From positions 1 to 6,377 of the forward strand of contig SLQK01000234.1 of the NCBI GenBank assembly GCA_007131525.1: DNA of 6,377 nt, in the 5' to 3' direction. This stretch comes from Nitriliruptoraceae bacterium. GTDB lineage: Bacteria; Actinomycetota; Nitriliruptoria; Nitriliruptorales; Nitriliruptoraceae. The notes under the pieces were generated by a model. It made no database searches. It had not been told where the DNA came from and worked only from the letters and a program-made list of their open reading frames with translations. Below are positions 1-6,102 of this stretch, piece after piece (position 1 is the stretch's first letter; each line of letters starts with the position of its first letter). The position numbers and the translations under genes were made by a program.

Positions 1-887
1 AGGGCCTCGTGCTGCACGCTCTGCAGGCGGGAGACGGTGAAGGTGCGCCGCTCCTCGCGGTACCACAGGGTGCGCCACAGCTTGGCGAGGAGCTGCTGGT
101 CGGTCGCGTCGCGCCCGTACACCTTCAGCAGCACGGGGGTGCCGTCGGTGCTGGTCGCCACGGCGGACCGCACACCCCAGGAGCGTGACGGAGGGAACCT
201 CAGGTCGGTGACGGGGACGCCCAGCCGGTCCAGCGCCGCGGCGATCGCGGCCCGATCCGGCAGGCCGCTCGGGGCCCCGAGCAGCAGGAACGTCGCCCCG
301 GCGGCGGCCAGCCCGACACCGACCGCGCCGACTGCATCGCTCGGGAGGCCGAACCCGAGCCCGGAACCGGCGAGCACCGACAGCGCCACGATGGTCCATC
401 CCACCCGCCGAAGGGGTCGGATGAGGTGCGGGGAGGCGGCGACCAGGACGGCGGTGGTGATCGCGATGCGGAACACCGGTGTCTGCCGTTCGGGGTCGGA
501 GATCCCGATCTCCGGGACCACGTAGGGCCACACACCCTGGAACAGCCGGACGAGCACGACCCCGATCGCCGCGGCCAGCACCAATGCGACGATGACATCG
601 CGCAGTGCATCCCGGTGGGCGCGTCCGCCGGCCAGCAGCACCACCACGACCGCGACGCTGTAGACGAACCCGAAGGAGTAGACGACCGACAGCGGTTCCA
701 GTGCCCACCCGGGGAGCACGTCGACCAGCCCCGCCAGGGCGCGGTTGAGCCGCCCGAGTCGTTCGAGGTTGCCGATCGCCCACAGCAGGAGGAGCCCGCC
801 AACGAGGACGCTGGTGAGGTCGCCGGCACGACGCACCCGGGGCTGGTCGGGGGCAGACACCAGGTAGCGGGCGCCCCGGTTCCGCAT
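1..887 (-). CDS. N-terminal part of a large multipass membrane protein, lysylphosphatidylglycerol synthase/flippase-like (partial)
   Basis: The ATG at 887 is preceded by AGGAGGGG seven bases upstream. The frame stays open for 295 codons to the left edge, so the C-terminus is missing. Residues 1-22 are polar and basic. Hydrophobic segments follow at about 24-39, 67-87, 97-115, 140-153, 161-181 and 186-206, suggesting five or six membrane helices. After residue 210 the chain becomes soluble. Residues 251-277 (VLLKVYGRDATDQQLLAKLW, then RTLWYRE) and the run ending SRLQSVQHEA look like the start of a kinase-like lobe. From memory, long actinobacterial proteins annotated as lysylphosphatidylglycerol synthase TM-region (flippase-like) proteins carry this same block before a C-terminal membrane domain. 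The family call is inference, because the diagnostic C-terminal domain lies outside the window. A role in moving or modifying membrane lipids would fit but is not shown. The DUF4203 gene lies 129 bases upstream on the same strand. Confidence 0.7.
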   Translation of the reverse strand, partial: MRNRGARYLVSAPDQPRVRRAGDLTSVLVGGLLLLWAIGNLERLGRLNRALAGLVDVLPGWALEPLSVVYSFGFVYSVAVVVVLLAGGRAHRDALRDVIVALVLAAAIGVVLVRLFQGVWPYVVPEIGISDPERQTPVFRIAITTAVLVAASPHLIRPLRRVGWTIVALSVLAGSGLGFGLPSDAVGAVGVGLAAAGATFLLLGAPSGLPDRAAIAAALDRLGVPVTDLRFPPSRSWGVRSAVATSTDGTPVLLKVYGRDATDQQLLAKLWRTLWYREERRTFTVSRLQSVQHEA

Positions 888-1016
888 CCAGCGTCCCCTC
901 CTCGGCGTGCCTGATCCGGTGCTGACCGATCCGGTGCCATCCAGGTCGGTGCTGTCGGTCGGGGCGAGGGTAGGTGCGCGTCGGAGGGGGCGGCTCACCC
1001 CGGGAGGGTGGTGTCA
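888..1016. other. Intergenic spacer with short direct repeat and weak hairpin
   Basis: This 129-base gap separates two minus-strand genes. The 10-base word GATCCGGTGC occurs at 913-922 and again at 928-937, 15 bases apart, a little upstream of the ribosome binding site of the left-hand membrane gene. Just after the DUF4203 stop there is a 5-base inverted repeat, CACCC at 996-1000 and GGGTG at 1006-1010. It has no T-run, so it is at best a weak terminator. I see no convincing -35/-10 pair. The repeat could be an operator or chance, and only conservation would tell. Confidence 0.3.
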
Positions 1017-1658
1017 TCAGGCGGTGGGCGTGCCGCTCCAGCCCTCGCGCAGCGTGCCACGGCGGGCCTCGACCGATCGCAGCTGCGCCACCAACCCCGC
1101 GACCGCCAGGACGAGGTAGGCGGCGCTCCACCACCAGTCCAGCTGCAGCGTCGCGGTGGTCTCCGGTGAGACGAGGGCGCCGCGGTCGAGGATCCCGACC
1201 AGCAGCAGCACACCGATGATCGTCACGCTCGCGCCGGCGAAGGCGCCGAGGATCGCCAGGATCAGCATCGGGAGGTCCCCGACGATGGCGAGGAGGGCGA
1301 GCAGCACGCCGGCGGCGAGACCGACGAGCACGATCACCCAGGTCCACGAGATACCGAGCGCCACCATCAGCGTTGAGCCCAGCGAGAAGCCGATCGCCCC
1401 CATGCCGATGACCACCGATACGGCGTAGTAGAGGTAGGCGATGAGACCGAACGCCAGCGCGAGCCCGGCTCCAACCCCCCAACCGAGCACCGTCGCGAGG
1501 AAACCCTCCCCGGTCCAGGTCGCCACCAGACCGGCGCCGAGGACGAACCCGACGAACGCACCCCAGACCGCGATCACCAGGCGGAGCGCGGTGTAGCCCG
1601 AGAAGCACAGCAGCAGGCCGACCACGACCGCCACGGCACCGACGAAGAACTCCTCCAC
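1017..1658 (-). CDS. DUF4203 (TM7S3/TM198-like) seven-helix membrane protein
   Basis: This 213-residue protein is almost entirely hydrophobic, with predicted membrane helices at about 5-22, 27-47, 55-75, 80-101, 105-125, 130-155 and 177-193. A basic, polar tail follows (residues 192-213). The early block CFSGYTALRLVIAVWGAFVG (18-37) is the kind of glycine-rich start seen in the DUF4203/TM198-like family, whose biochemical role in bacteria is not established. I place the start at the GTG at 1658, because GGAGGTGG at 1670-1663 is a near-perfect ribosome binding site for it. An in-frame GTG at 1673 would add five residues (VGGGQ) but would translate through that site. The gene is divergent from the zinc-ribbon gene, and the partial membrane gene lies downstream on the same strand with a 129-base gap, so a shared transcript is possible. 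The membrane topology is clear; the family call is by pattern only. Confidence 0.75.
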   Translation of the reverse strand: MEEFFVGAVAVVVGLLLCFSGYTALRLVIAVWGAFVGFVLGAGLVATWTGEGFLATVLGWGVGAGLALAFGLIAYLYYAVSVVIGMGAIGFSLGSTLMVALGISWTWVIVLVGLAAGVLLALLAIVGDLPMLILAILGAFAGASVTIIGVLLLVGILDRGALVSPETTATLQLDWWWSAAYLVLAVAGLVAQLRSVEARRGTLREGWSGTPTA

Positions 1659-1662
1659 CTGT

Positions 1663-1670
1663 CCACCTCC
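1663..1670 (-). promoter_or_regulatory. Ribosome binding site deciding the DUF4203 start
   Basis: Reading the minus strand, GGAGGTGG sits four bases before the GTG at 1658; counted from the GGAGGT core the gap is six bases. This makes 1658 the better start. The longer alternative at 1673 begins upstream of this site and has no such match of its own. Confidence 0.6.
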
Positions 1671-1814
1671 CACGCGTCCTCGGCGAGCCGGAGCATCGCA
1701 GGTCGCAGGTGCACGGGGAAGCGGTGCGCGCGGGCAGCGTGCGGTGCTCGACCTCCCAGAGATGGCGCAGCGCCCGACCTAGCCTGCGTGCGACCCCGGA
1801 CCCTCGGAGCCATC

Positions 1815-1910
1815 GTGATCCCCTGCGAGCACTGCGAGACGCCCTACGACCCCATCGGGACGCGCTGGAAGTGCCCCCACTGCGGCTTCAAGAACCACTG
1901 CTGCGGCTGA
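1815..1910 (+). CDS. 31-residue zinc-ribbon microprotein
   Basis: GTG at 1815 opens a 31-codon frame ending in TGA at 1908-1910. The protein has cysteines at 4, 7, 20, 23, 29 and 30, giving C-x2-C (CEHC), then 12 residues, C-x2-C (CPHC) and a final CC pair. The ETPYDPIGTRWKCPHCG core is typical of small zinc-ribbon proteins found in actinobacteria, where the pattern C-x2-C-x-TPYDP, then RW-x-CP-x-CG and a closing CC recurs (from memory). Four cysteines in two CxxC knuckles would bind one zinc ion; histidines 6, 22 and 28 and the CC pair could add ligands. The start is supported by CGGAG at 1805-1809, five bases upstream. An in-frame GTG at 1788 would add nine residues but has no visible binding site. 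The gene is divergent from the DUF4203 gene and convergent with the helicase, whose stop lies 61 bases away. Function is unknown; protein or nucleic-acid contact is a guess. Confidence 0.75.
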   Translation: MIPCEHCETPYDPIGTRWKCPHCGFKNHCCG

Positions 1911-1971
1911 ACGTCCCCCGGCAGCGGCCGACCCGATCGGACCGGCACGCACACCGGGGCGTGGCCGGGGT
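1911..1971. other. Convergent spacer, possible weak bidirectional terminator
   Basis: The zinc-ribbon and helicase genes meet tail to tail here. CCCCGGC at 1916-1922 and GCCGGGG at 1964-1970 are inverted copies that could pair around a 41-base loop. The palindrome CCGATCGG (1933-1940) lies inside. There is no T-run on either strand, so a classical intrinsic terminator is not shown. Confidence 0.25.
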
Positions 1972-3219
1972 TCACCGTCGCCGGGCGCGGCGGGCCCGCT
2001 GCCGTGATCGCGTCGCCTGTCCGCCGCTGCGCCGCTGTCCGCTGGTGGCCGGCCGCGGGTTGCTGCGCGTCGGCCGTGGGGTCGGCAGCACGTCGGCATC
2101 GAGGAGGTCGAGGTCGAGCTCGTGCAGCCCGGCCGGTAGGTCCAGCTTGCGTTGCAGTTGGTGGACGTCACCGGTCTCCTCACCGGCCACCAGGGAGACG
2201 ACCAGGCCCAGTGCCCCGGCCCGGCCGGTGCGTCCGGACCGGTGGACGTAGTCCTTGTCCGTGGCGGGTCGGTCGTAGTGGAGCACCAGGTCGACGTCGT
2301 CGACGTGGATGCCGCGGGCGGCGACATCGGTGGCGATCAGCGCCTGCACCTGGCCGGTGGCGAACCGTGCCAGCGCGTCCTCACGCTGGCGTTGGCTGCG
2401 GTTGCCATGGATCGCCGCCGTCGTCACACCGTCCTGCCGGAGCTGCTTGGCCAGCCGGTCGGCACCGTGCTTGGTGCGGGTGAAGACGATGGTGGGGCCA
2501 CTGCGGCCGAGGATGCGGTTGGTCAGCGCCCGGCGTTCCGGACGCTCCGCTGGCCAGAAGACGTGGCGCACGTCGCCCCGGTCCTCCTCGGGCACCGCGA
2601 AGCGGTGCTTGATCGGGTCGCGCTGGTAGCGGCGCACCAGCACGTCGACCTCTCCGTCCAGGGTGGCGCTGAACAGCAGGGTGCGGCGATCGGGCGAGGT
2701 CGCGTCCAGCAGGCGCGTGACCGCGGGGAGGAACCCCATGTCGGCCATGCGGTCGGCTTCGTCGACCACGACGAGGTCGACGTCACCGAGGTGGAGCGCC
2801 CCGCGGCTGATGAGGTCCTCGAGCCGGCCCGGGGTCGCGACGACCACGTCGATCCGGTTGCGCAGGCGCTGCAGGTCCTTGGTGACGCTGGTCCCGCCGT
2901 AGAAGGACACGGCCCGACCACCCGTCACCTGCAGGAGCGGGTCGAGGGTGGCGCGGACCTGGCCCGCCAGCTCACGGGTCGGCACCAGCAGGAGCGCGCG
3001 TGGGCGTCCGGGGGTGCCGCGTCCCACGGTCATGGCCACGGGCAGCGCGAAGGCGAGGGTCTTGCCGGAACCGGTGGGGGCCTCACCGCAGACGTCGCGG
3101 CCGGCGAGGGTGTCGAGCAGCGTCAGCCGCTGGATCGGGAAGGGCTCGGTGAACCCGAGCTCGGTCAGGCGGTCAGACAGCTCGGCGGAGACGCCGAGCG
3201 CAGTGAAGGAGGTGGTCAC
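1972..3219 (-). CDS. DEAD-box ATP-dependent RNA helicase
   Basis: This 415-residue protein would unwind RNA duplexes using ATP, as DEAD-box proteins do in ribosome assembly, mRNA decay and cold adaptation. All motifs are present in order: Q motif with F5 and GFTEPFPIQ (22-30), motif I APTGSGKT (47-54), Ia PTRELA (80-85), Ib TPGRL (129-133), II DEAD (153-156), III SAT (184-186), IV IVFTRTK (244-250), V ATDVAARG (296-303) and VI HRSGRTGRAG (326-335). Both RecA-like lobes are therefore complete. From about 380 the tail is low-complexity and rich in Arg, Pro and Ser, ending in an arginine cluster that probably binds RNA. The GTG at 3219 is chosen because GGAG lies seven bases upstream and the Q-motif phenylalanine then falls at residue 5, as is usual. 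An in-frame ATG at 3330 is an alternative. The short core and tail suggest an RhlE-like type, but the subfamily is not certain. The gene is divergent from the four-helix protein and convergent with the zinc ribbon. Confidence 0.95.
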   Translation of the reverse strand: MTTSFTALGVSAELSDRLTELGFTEPFPIQRLTLLDTLAGRDVCGEAPTGSGKTLAFALPVAMTVGRGTPGRPRALLLVPTRELAGQVRATLDPLLQVTGGRAVSFYGGTSVTKDLQRLRNRIDVVVATPGRLEDLISRGALHLGDVDLVVVDEADRMADMGFLPAVTRLLDATSPDRRTLLFSATLDGEVDVLVRRYQRDPIKHRFAVPEEDRGDVRHVFWPAERPERRALTNRILGRSGPTIVFTRTKHGADRLAKQLRQDGVTTAAIHGNRSQRQREDALARFATGQVQALIATDVAARGIHVDDVDLVLHYDRPATDKDYVHRSGRTGRAGALGLVVSLVAGEETGDVHQLQRKLDLPAGLHELDLDLLDADVLPTPRPTRSNPRPATSGQRRSGGQATRSRQRARRARRR

Positions 3220-3226
3220 GTGGGAG

Positions 3227-3230
3227 CTCC
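3227..3230 (-). promoter_or_regulatory. Ribosome binding site of the helicase
   Basis: On the minus strand GGAG lies seven bases before the GTG at 3219 and supports that start. It sits inside the palindrome GGAGCTCC (3223-3230). The inverted repeat at 3231-3242 abuts it, so local RNA folding could affect its exposure. Confidence 0.5.
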
Positions 3231-3263
3231 GGTCGCCCGACCGTCGTGGCGGGCGTGTGGTGC

Positions 3264-3290
3264 CGCCACCCCGCGGTCGCGGGGGTGGCG
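3264..3290 (-). promoter_or_regulatory. GC-rich hairpin in the helicase 5' leader
   Basis: CGCCACCCC at 3264-3272 is exactly complementary to GGGGTGGCG at 3282-3290, giving a nine-pair stem, and two more pairs are possible inside the loop. In the helicase transcript it would lie about 34 bases before the ribosome binding site if transcription starts upstream. No T-run follows on either strand, so it is not a classical terminator. A structured leader would suit an RNA helicase gene, where autoregulation or temperature-dependent control is known in other bacteria, but that role is inference here. If translation began at 3330 this segment would be coding. Confidence 0.4.
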
Positions 3291-3623
3291 TGCTGGCGCG
3301 CCGGTGGACGATCCATGGGCGCGTGCGCATCGGTCGTCGCTCCCTGAGCAGCGCGACCGCTGGCGCGTGACGAACACGCAGCCAGGAGCGGTTGCGGCGG
3401 GTGCCGCGGCCCGTTCCGAGTGGGGGCCTGGAGAGCGCCGGGCCGAGCGGTCCGCTGTGGGCGGGCGCTGTCGGTCGACGTCGTCGTGTTCCGGGCGGGT
3501 CGGGGGTCCTCGCCGCCGCGTGGCCGAGACGGTAGCGCATCGCGGGACCGTCGGCTCTGGCCCTCCGGCCACGCGGCCGCCACGCTGGCAGGACAGTGGC
3601 GCAGCGGACGGAGGGGCACGACG

Positions 3624-4061
3624 GTGCGACGGCGGCGGGGCATCCTGGCTGGCAGCGTCGGTGCGGTCGTCGGCTGCGCCCTCGGTGGTGGCCTGCTCTG
3701 GCTGGTCCACGGCCGGCTGGATGCGATCCTCGAAGGTCGTGGCGGCCCACTGGAGCAGCTGCAGGGTGCCGTGACGAGCCTCGTGCTGCTCGGGGCCGGG
3801 GTGGGGCTGGCGGTCGGCTGCATCGTCGCGCTCAAGCTGACCGGTCACGGTGCCGCGGGGCTCACCGCGCTCCTCGTGCTCGCGGTGGTGCCGTTCCTCA
3901 CGCCGCTCGTGGCCCTGGCCGGACGACTCGGATGGCAGGCGGCGCTGGCGACCGGGATCCTGGCGGTCGTGGTCGTGGTCGCCGGGGTGCGGCTGCTGCT
4001 GACCCGTGTCGAGGACGACCAACTCGCCGTCCCACCCACCGCAGGGCGCCACGGGTCCTGA
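3624..4061 (+). CDS. Unrecognised small integral membrane protein with four predicted helices
   Basis: GTG at 3624 is preceded by GGAGGGG seven bases upstream and opens a 145-codon frame. The frame continues open upstream to 3420, but that part reads as low-complexity noise with no binding site, so I exclude it. The N-terminus is strongly basic (MRRRRG), which by the positive-inside rule places it in the cytoplasm. Predicted helices lie at about 7-28, 49-71, 78-100 and 105-127, so both ends would be cytoplasmic. Helix 1 carries small-residue packing (GSVGAVVG), and there are single cysteines at 18 and 66. A short polar loop (29-48) lies between helices 1 and 2, and an acidic then polar tail (129-145) follows helix 4. 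I do not recognise a family and see no catalytic motif. It is divergent from the helicase and convergent with the UbiB-like kinase gene. The coding call rests on the ribosome binding site and the clean helix pattern. Confidence 0.7.
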   Translation: MRRRRGILAGSVGAVVGCALGGGLLWLVHGRLDAILEGRGGPLEQLQGAVTSLVLLGAGVGLAVGCIVALKLTGHGAAGLTALLVLAVVPFLTPLVALAGRLGWQAALATGILAVVVVVAGVRLLLTRVEDDQLAVPPTAGRHGS

Positions 4062-4080
4062 CCTGCGCGAGGACGGGAGG

Positions 4081-4118
4081 GTCCGCGTACCGCGGGACGG
4101 TCCGGGTGGCGCGGGACG
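4081..4118. repeat. Two 19-base tandem repeats forming hairpins between convergent genes
   Basis: The units are 4081-4099 and 4100-4118 and differ at three positions. A decaying third copy begins at 4119 (GTCCGCG). Each unit starts with GTCC and ends with GGAC plus G, so each can fold on itself. The first makes a seven-pair stem, GTCCGCG against CGCGGGAC, with a TAC loop and one bulged G. The repeats sit in the 79-base gap between the stops of the four-helix protein and the kinase. A bidirectional terminator without a T-run is the simplest reading; a protein-binding site is possible. Confidence 0.5.
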
Positions 4119-4140
4119 GTCCGCGCGGGGCTCGCTCCCG

Positions 4141-6102
4141 TCAGGGATCCTCGACCTCGGAACGCAGCACGCCCAGCAGCACCCGCAGCAGCAGGACGGT
4201 GCTGGCGAACAGGCCGATCCAGCCCAGCACCTCGAGCAGGCGGAGCTGCGTGCCGGCGAGCAACGGCCCGGTGGTGGTGCCGAGCATCAGCACCGACAGC
4301 AGGCCGGCCCCGAGGGCGACGGCGGTCAGCACGACGCGGTTGACCAGGCGCTCCACGACGCGGACGTCGTCACCATCGGAGAACAACCGCACGCGGGTGA
4401 CGAGGCCACCGTGTTGGAGCTGGGTGGCGATGCGGTCGAGGTGGCGGGGCGCACGTCGCAGCAACGGGCCGACCTGCGCCCACTCCTGCTGGACGAACTC
4501 GCTGATGTCCCCGGGAGCTGTCCGCGACTTCAGCTCCTCCCCGCCGCGCTCGGCGACGCGGTCCACGACCGGGTAGCCCGGCACCAGGTGCTCGAGGGTG
4601 CCCGCCAGGGTGGCCAGGGCCCGGAACATCGTGCTGGCCTGGGCGGGAAGCCGCACACCCAACCCGCCCAGCAGCCGCAGGAGCTCGGTCAGCGCCGAGG
4701 GCGACGGGAGGCCGCTGTCCAGGTAGGTGGCCATGAACCTCGCCAGCTCACGATCGAGGCGGTCTCGGTCCTCCTCGGGGGCGAGGGCCCCGGCGGCGAC
4801 CAGTGCCTCCGACAGCAGGGTGGGCTGCTGGAGCCCGAGGGCGACCAGGAGCTGCAGCATCGAGGAGCGCTCGAAGGCGTCCAGTTTGCCCGTGGCCCCG
4901 AGGTCGATCAGCCCGATCCGTCCGTCGTCGAGGTGGAGGACGTTGCCCGGGTGGGGATCGGCATGGAAACGGTCACCGGCCAGCATGGCGTCGATCTGGC
5001 TGCTGCACAGCGCGTCGGCCAGCTCCGCGGCGACCTCAGCGGGGAGCGGCGTGGTGAGCTGCGACAACGGCTGGCCGCGCAGTCGTTCCATCACCAGCAG
5101 ACGTTCCGTCCCGAACGCGGCGAAGACCCGCGGCACGACGATCCGGTCGTCGTGGGCCAGCGCAACGCCGACCTCGGCGGCGTGCCTGGCTTCGGCGTGC
5201 AGGTCGAGCTCGCCCCGAAGTGCGTCCCCGAACTCCGCGGCCAGGGCGATGGTGCCGTAGGTCCGGCCCCAGCTCGTCCGGTGCTCGGCGAGGCGCGCCA
5301 GCCATCGCACGATCGCCAGGTCGCGTTCCACGACCTCCTCCAGGCCCGGGCGGCGGAGCTTGAGCACCACCTCGGTGCCGTCGGCGAGCTTGGCGGCGTG
5401 GACCTGGGCGATGGAGGCGGACCCGAGCGGCGTCCAGGAGAAGTCGGCGAACAGCGACTCCGGTGGGCTGTCGAGCTCCCGCGTCAGCGCCGCCATGACC
5501 TCCTCGCGCGGGAGCGGTCGCGCGCCGGCGTGGAGCCGGCCGAGCTCGGCCATCGCTGCCGGTGGCAGCAGGTCGGGCCGTGTTGCCAGCAGCTGCCCGA
5601 GCTTGACGAACATGCCGCCGGCGTCCTCGAGCGCCGTCCGGGCCCGGCGCGCCAACTCCTCGGGGCTGCGCACGTCCGTGTGACCTCGCCGCAGCCCCAG
5701 CAGCGGTGCGAGTCCGTGACGGGACACGATCCGAGAGACCTGCACGGCACGCCCGGCGATCCGCAGCCGCCGGGTCAGCGCCCGCAGGGGGTTGCGCAGG
5801 CGGAGCCCGGGCCTGGCCGGTCGGGTCGAGACCAGCTCGAAGGCCACGATCGCCACCATCGTGGCCACCAGCTGGAAGGGCAGCGCGATCAGCTGCAGCT
5901 CGGCGCGGGGGAGGCCCTCGGCGTCGATGGCGACCAGCTCCGACGGGGACACCACCAGCAGGACGGCCAGGGCGGTCCCCGACAGGCCGCCGATGACGAC
6001 CGCGAGGAAGGTGCGGGGCCAGGTGACCTCGTGCGCGGAGAGCAGCCCGCGGACCAGCCAGGCGAAGCCGAGGAGCAGGACGAGGTTGGCGAGGAGACCC
6101 AT
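4141..6102 (-). CDS. UbiB/ABC1 (AarF) family atypical kinase with N- and C-terminal membrane segments
   Basis: This 653-residue protein has the landmarks of the UbiB/ADCK/COQ8 family: the KxGQ motif KLGQ (167-170) in KLGQLLATRPDLLP, an alanine-rich-loop equivalent LGSASIAQVH (226-235), the nucleotide-binding lysine in VVLKLRRPG (K248), the hinge MERLRG (338-343), the catalytic HADPHPGN (380-387) and the metal-binding IDLG (399-402). Known members act at membranes in quinone biosynthesis and lipid homeostasis, and the KxGQ segment blocks ordinary protein-kinase activity. Predicted helices lie at about 2-21, 32-52, 70-91, 586-607 and 620-646. The C-terminal pair is usual for UbiB, while the three N-terminal ones are extra relative to E. 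coli UbiB. ATG at 6102 overlaps the upstream protease stop as TGATG, with AGGGAG nine bases before it; the frame continues upstream, but only as antisense-like noise inside the protease gene. Actinobacteria generally use menaquinone, so a ubiquinone role should not be assumed and no symbol is given. Confidence 0.92.
   Translation of the reverse strand: MGLLANLVLLLGFAWLVRGLLSAHEVTWPRTFLAVVIGGLSGTALAVLLVVSPSELVAIDAEGLPRAELQLIALPFQLVATMVAIVAFELVSTRPARPGLRLRNPLRALTRRLRIAGRAVQVSRIVSRHGLAPLLGLRRGHTDVRSPEELARRARTALEDAGGMFVKLGQLLATRPDLLPPAAMAELGRLHAGARPLPREEVMAALTRELDSPPESLFADFSWTPLGSASIAQVHAAKLADGTEVVLKLRRPGLEEVVERDLAIVRWLARLAEHRTSWGRTYGTIALAAEFGDALRGELDLHAEARHAAEVGVALAHDDRIVVPRVFAAFGTERLLVMERLRGQPLSQLTTPLPAEVAAELADALCSSQIDAMLAGDRFHADPHPGNVLHLDDGRIGLIDLGATGKLDAFERSSMLQLLVALGLQQPTLLSEALVAAGALAPEEDRDRLDRELARFMATYLDSGLPSPSALTELLRLLGGLGVRLPAQASTMFRALATLAGTLEHLVPGYPVVDRVAERGGEELKSRTAPGDISEFVQQEWAQVGPLLRRAPRHLDRIATQLQHGGLVTRVRLFSDGDDVRVVERLVNRVVLTAVALGAGLLSVLMLGTTTGPLLAGTQLRLLEVLGWIGLFASTVLLLRVLLGVLRSEVEDP

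Larger units (their letters stand above)
3220..3623. other. Divergent spacer between helicase and four-helix membrane protein
   Basis: This 404-base stretch has no gene I can support. Several frames stay open through it, but their translations are Arg/Pro/Gly-rich low complexity of the sort produced by GC-rich non-coding DNA. It must hold the promoters of both flanking genes, though I see no convincing -35/-10 pair. It also holds a strong hairpin (3264-3290), an inverted repeat GGTCG/CGACC at 3231-3242 next to the helicase ribosome binding site, and an alternative helicase start at 3330 with its own AGGGAG. No tRNA or known small RNA was recognised. Confidence 0.5.

Noticed and set aside
200..940. 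A 246-codon minus-strand open frame over the left-edge membrane gene
   Set aside because: It is rich in Ser, Pro, Cys, Trp and Arg with no hydrophobic pattern. The frame starting at 887 gives coherent membrane helices, a strong ribosome binding site and a recognisable block.
1696..1709. Exact tandem copy of TCGCAGG in the spacer between the DUF4203 and zinc-ribbon genes
   Set aside because: A 7-base doublet in GC-rich DNA is expected by chance and shows no pairing or promoter context.
1780..1785. TAGCCT as a possible -10 element for the zinc-ribbon gene
   Set aside because: No matching -35 hexamer at 16-18 bases upstream (CAGAGA lies there).
1709..2251. A 180-codon plus-strand frame overlapping the zinc-ribbon gene and the helicase end
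   Set aside because: It reads as an arginine-rich shadow, while a different frame at 1815-1910 gives the ordered cysteine pattern.
3220..3623. The upstream part of the helicase frame (to 3750) and of the four-helix protein frame (to 3420) as coding sequence
   Set aside because: The translations are low-complexity and antisense to each other. Good ribosome binding sites sit at the shorter starts; only the 3330 helicase start remains a fair alternative.
2152..3774. A 540-codon plus-strand open frame lying opposite the helicase
   Set aside because: Its composition is what the antisense strand of a GC-rich gene gives. It has no recognisable domain or ribosome binding site, while the helicase on the other strand has every family motif.
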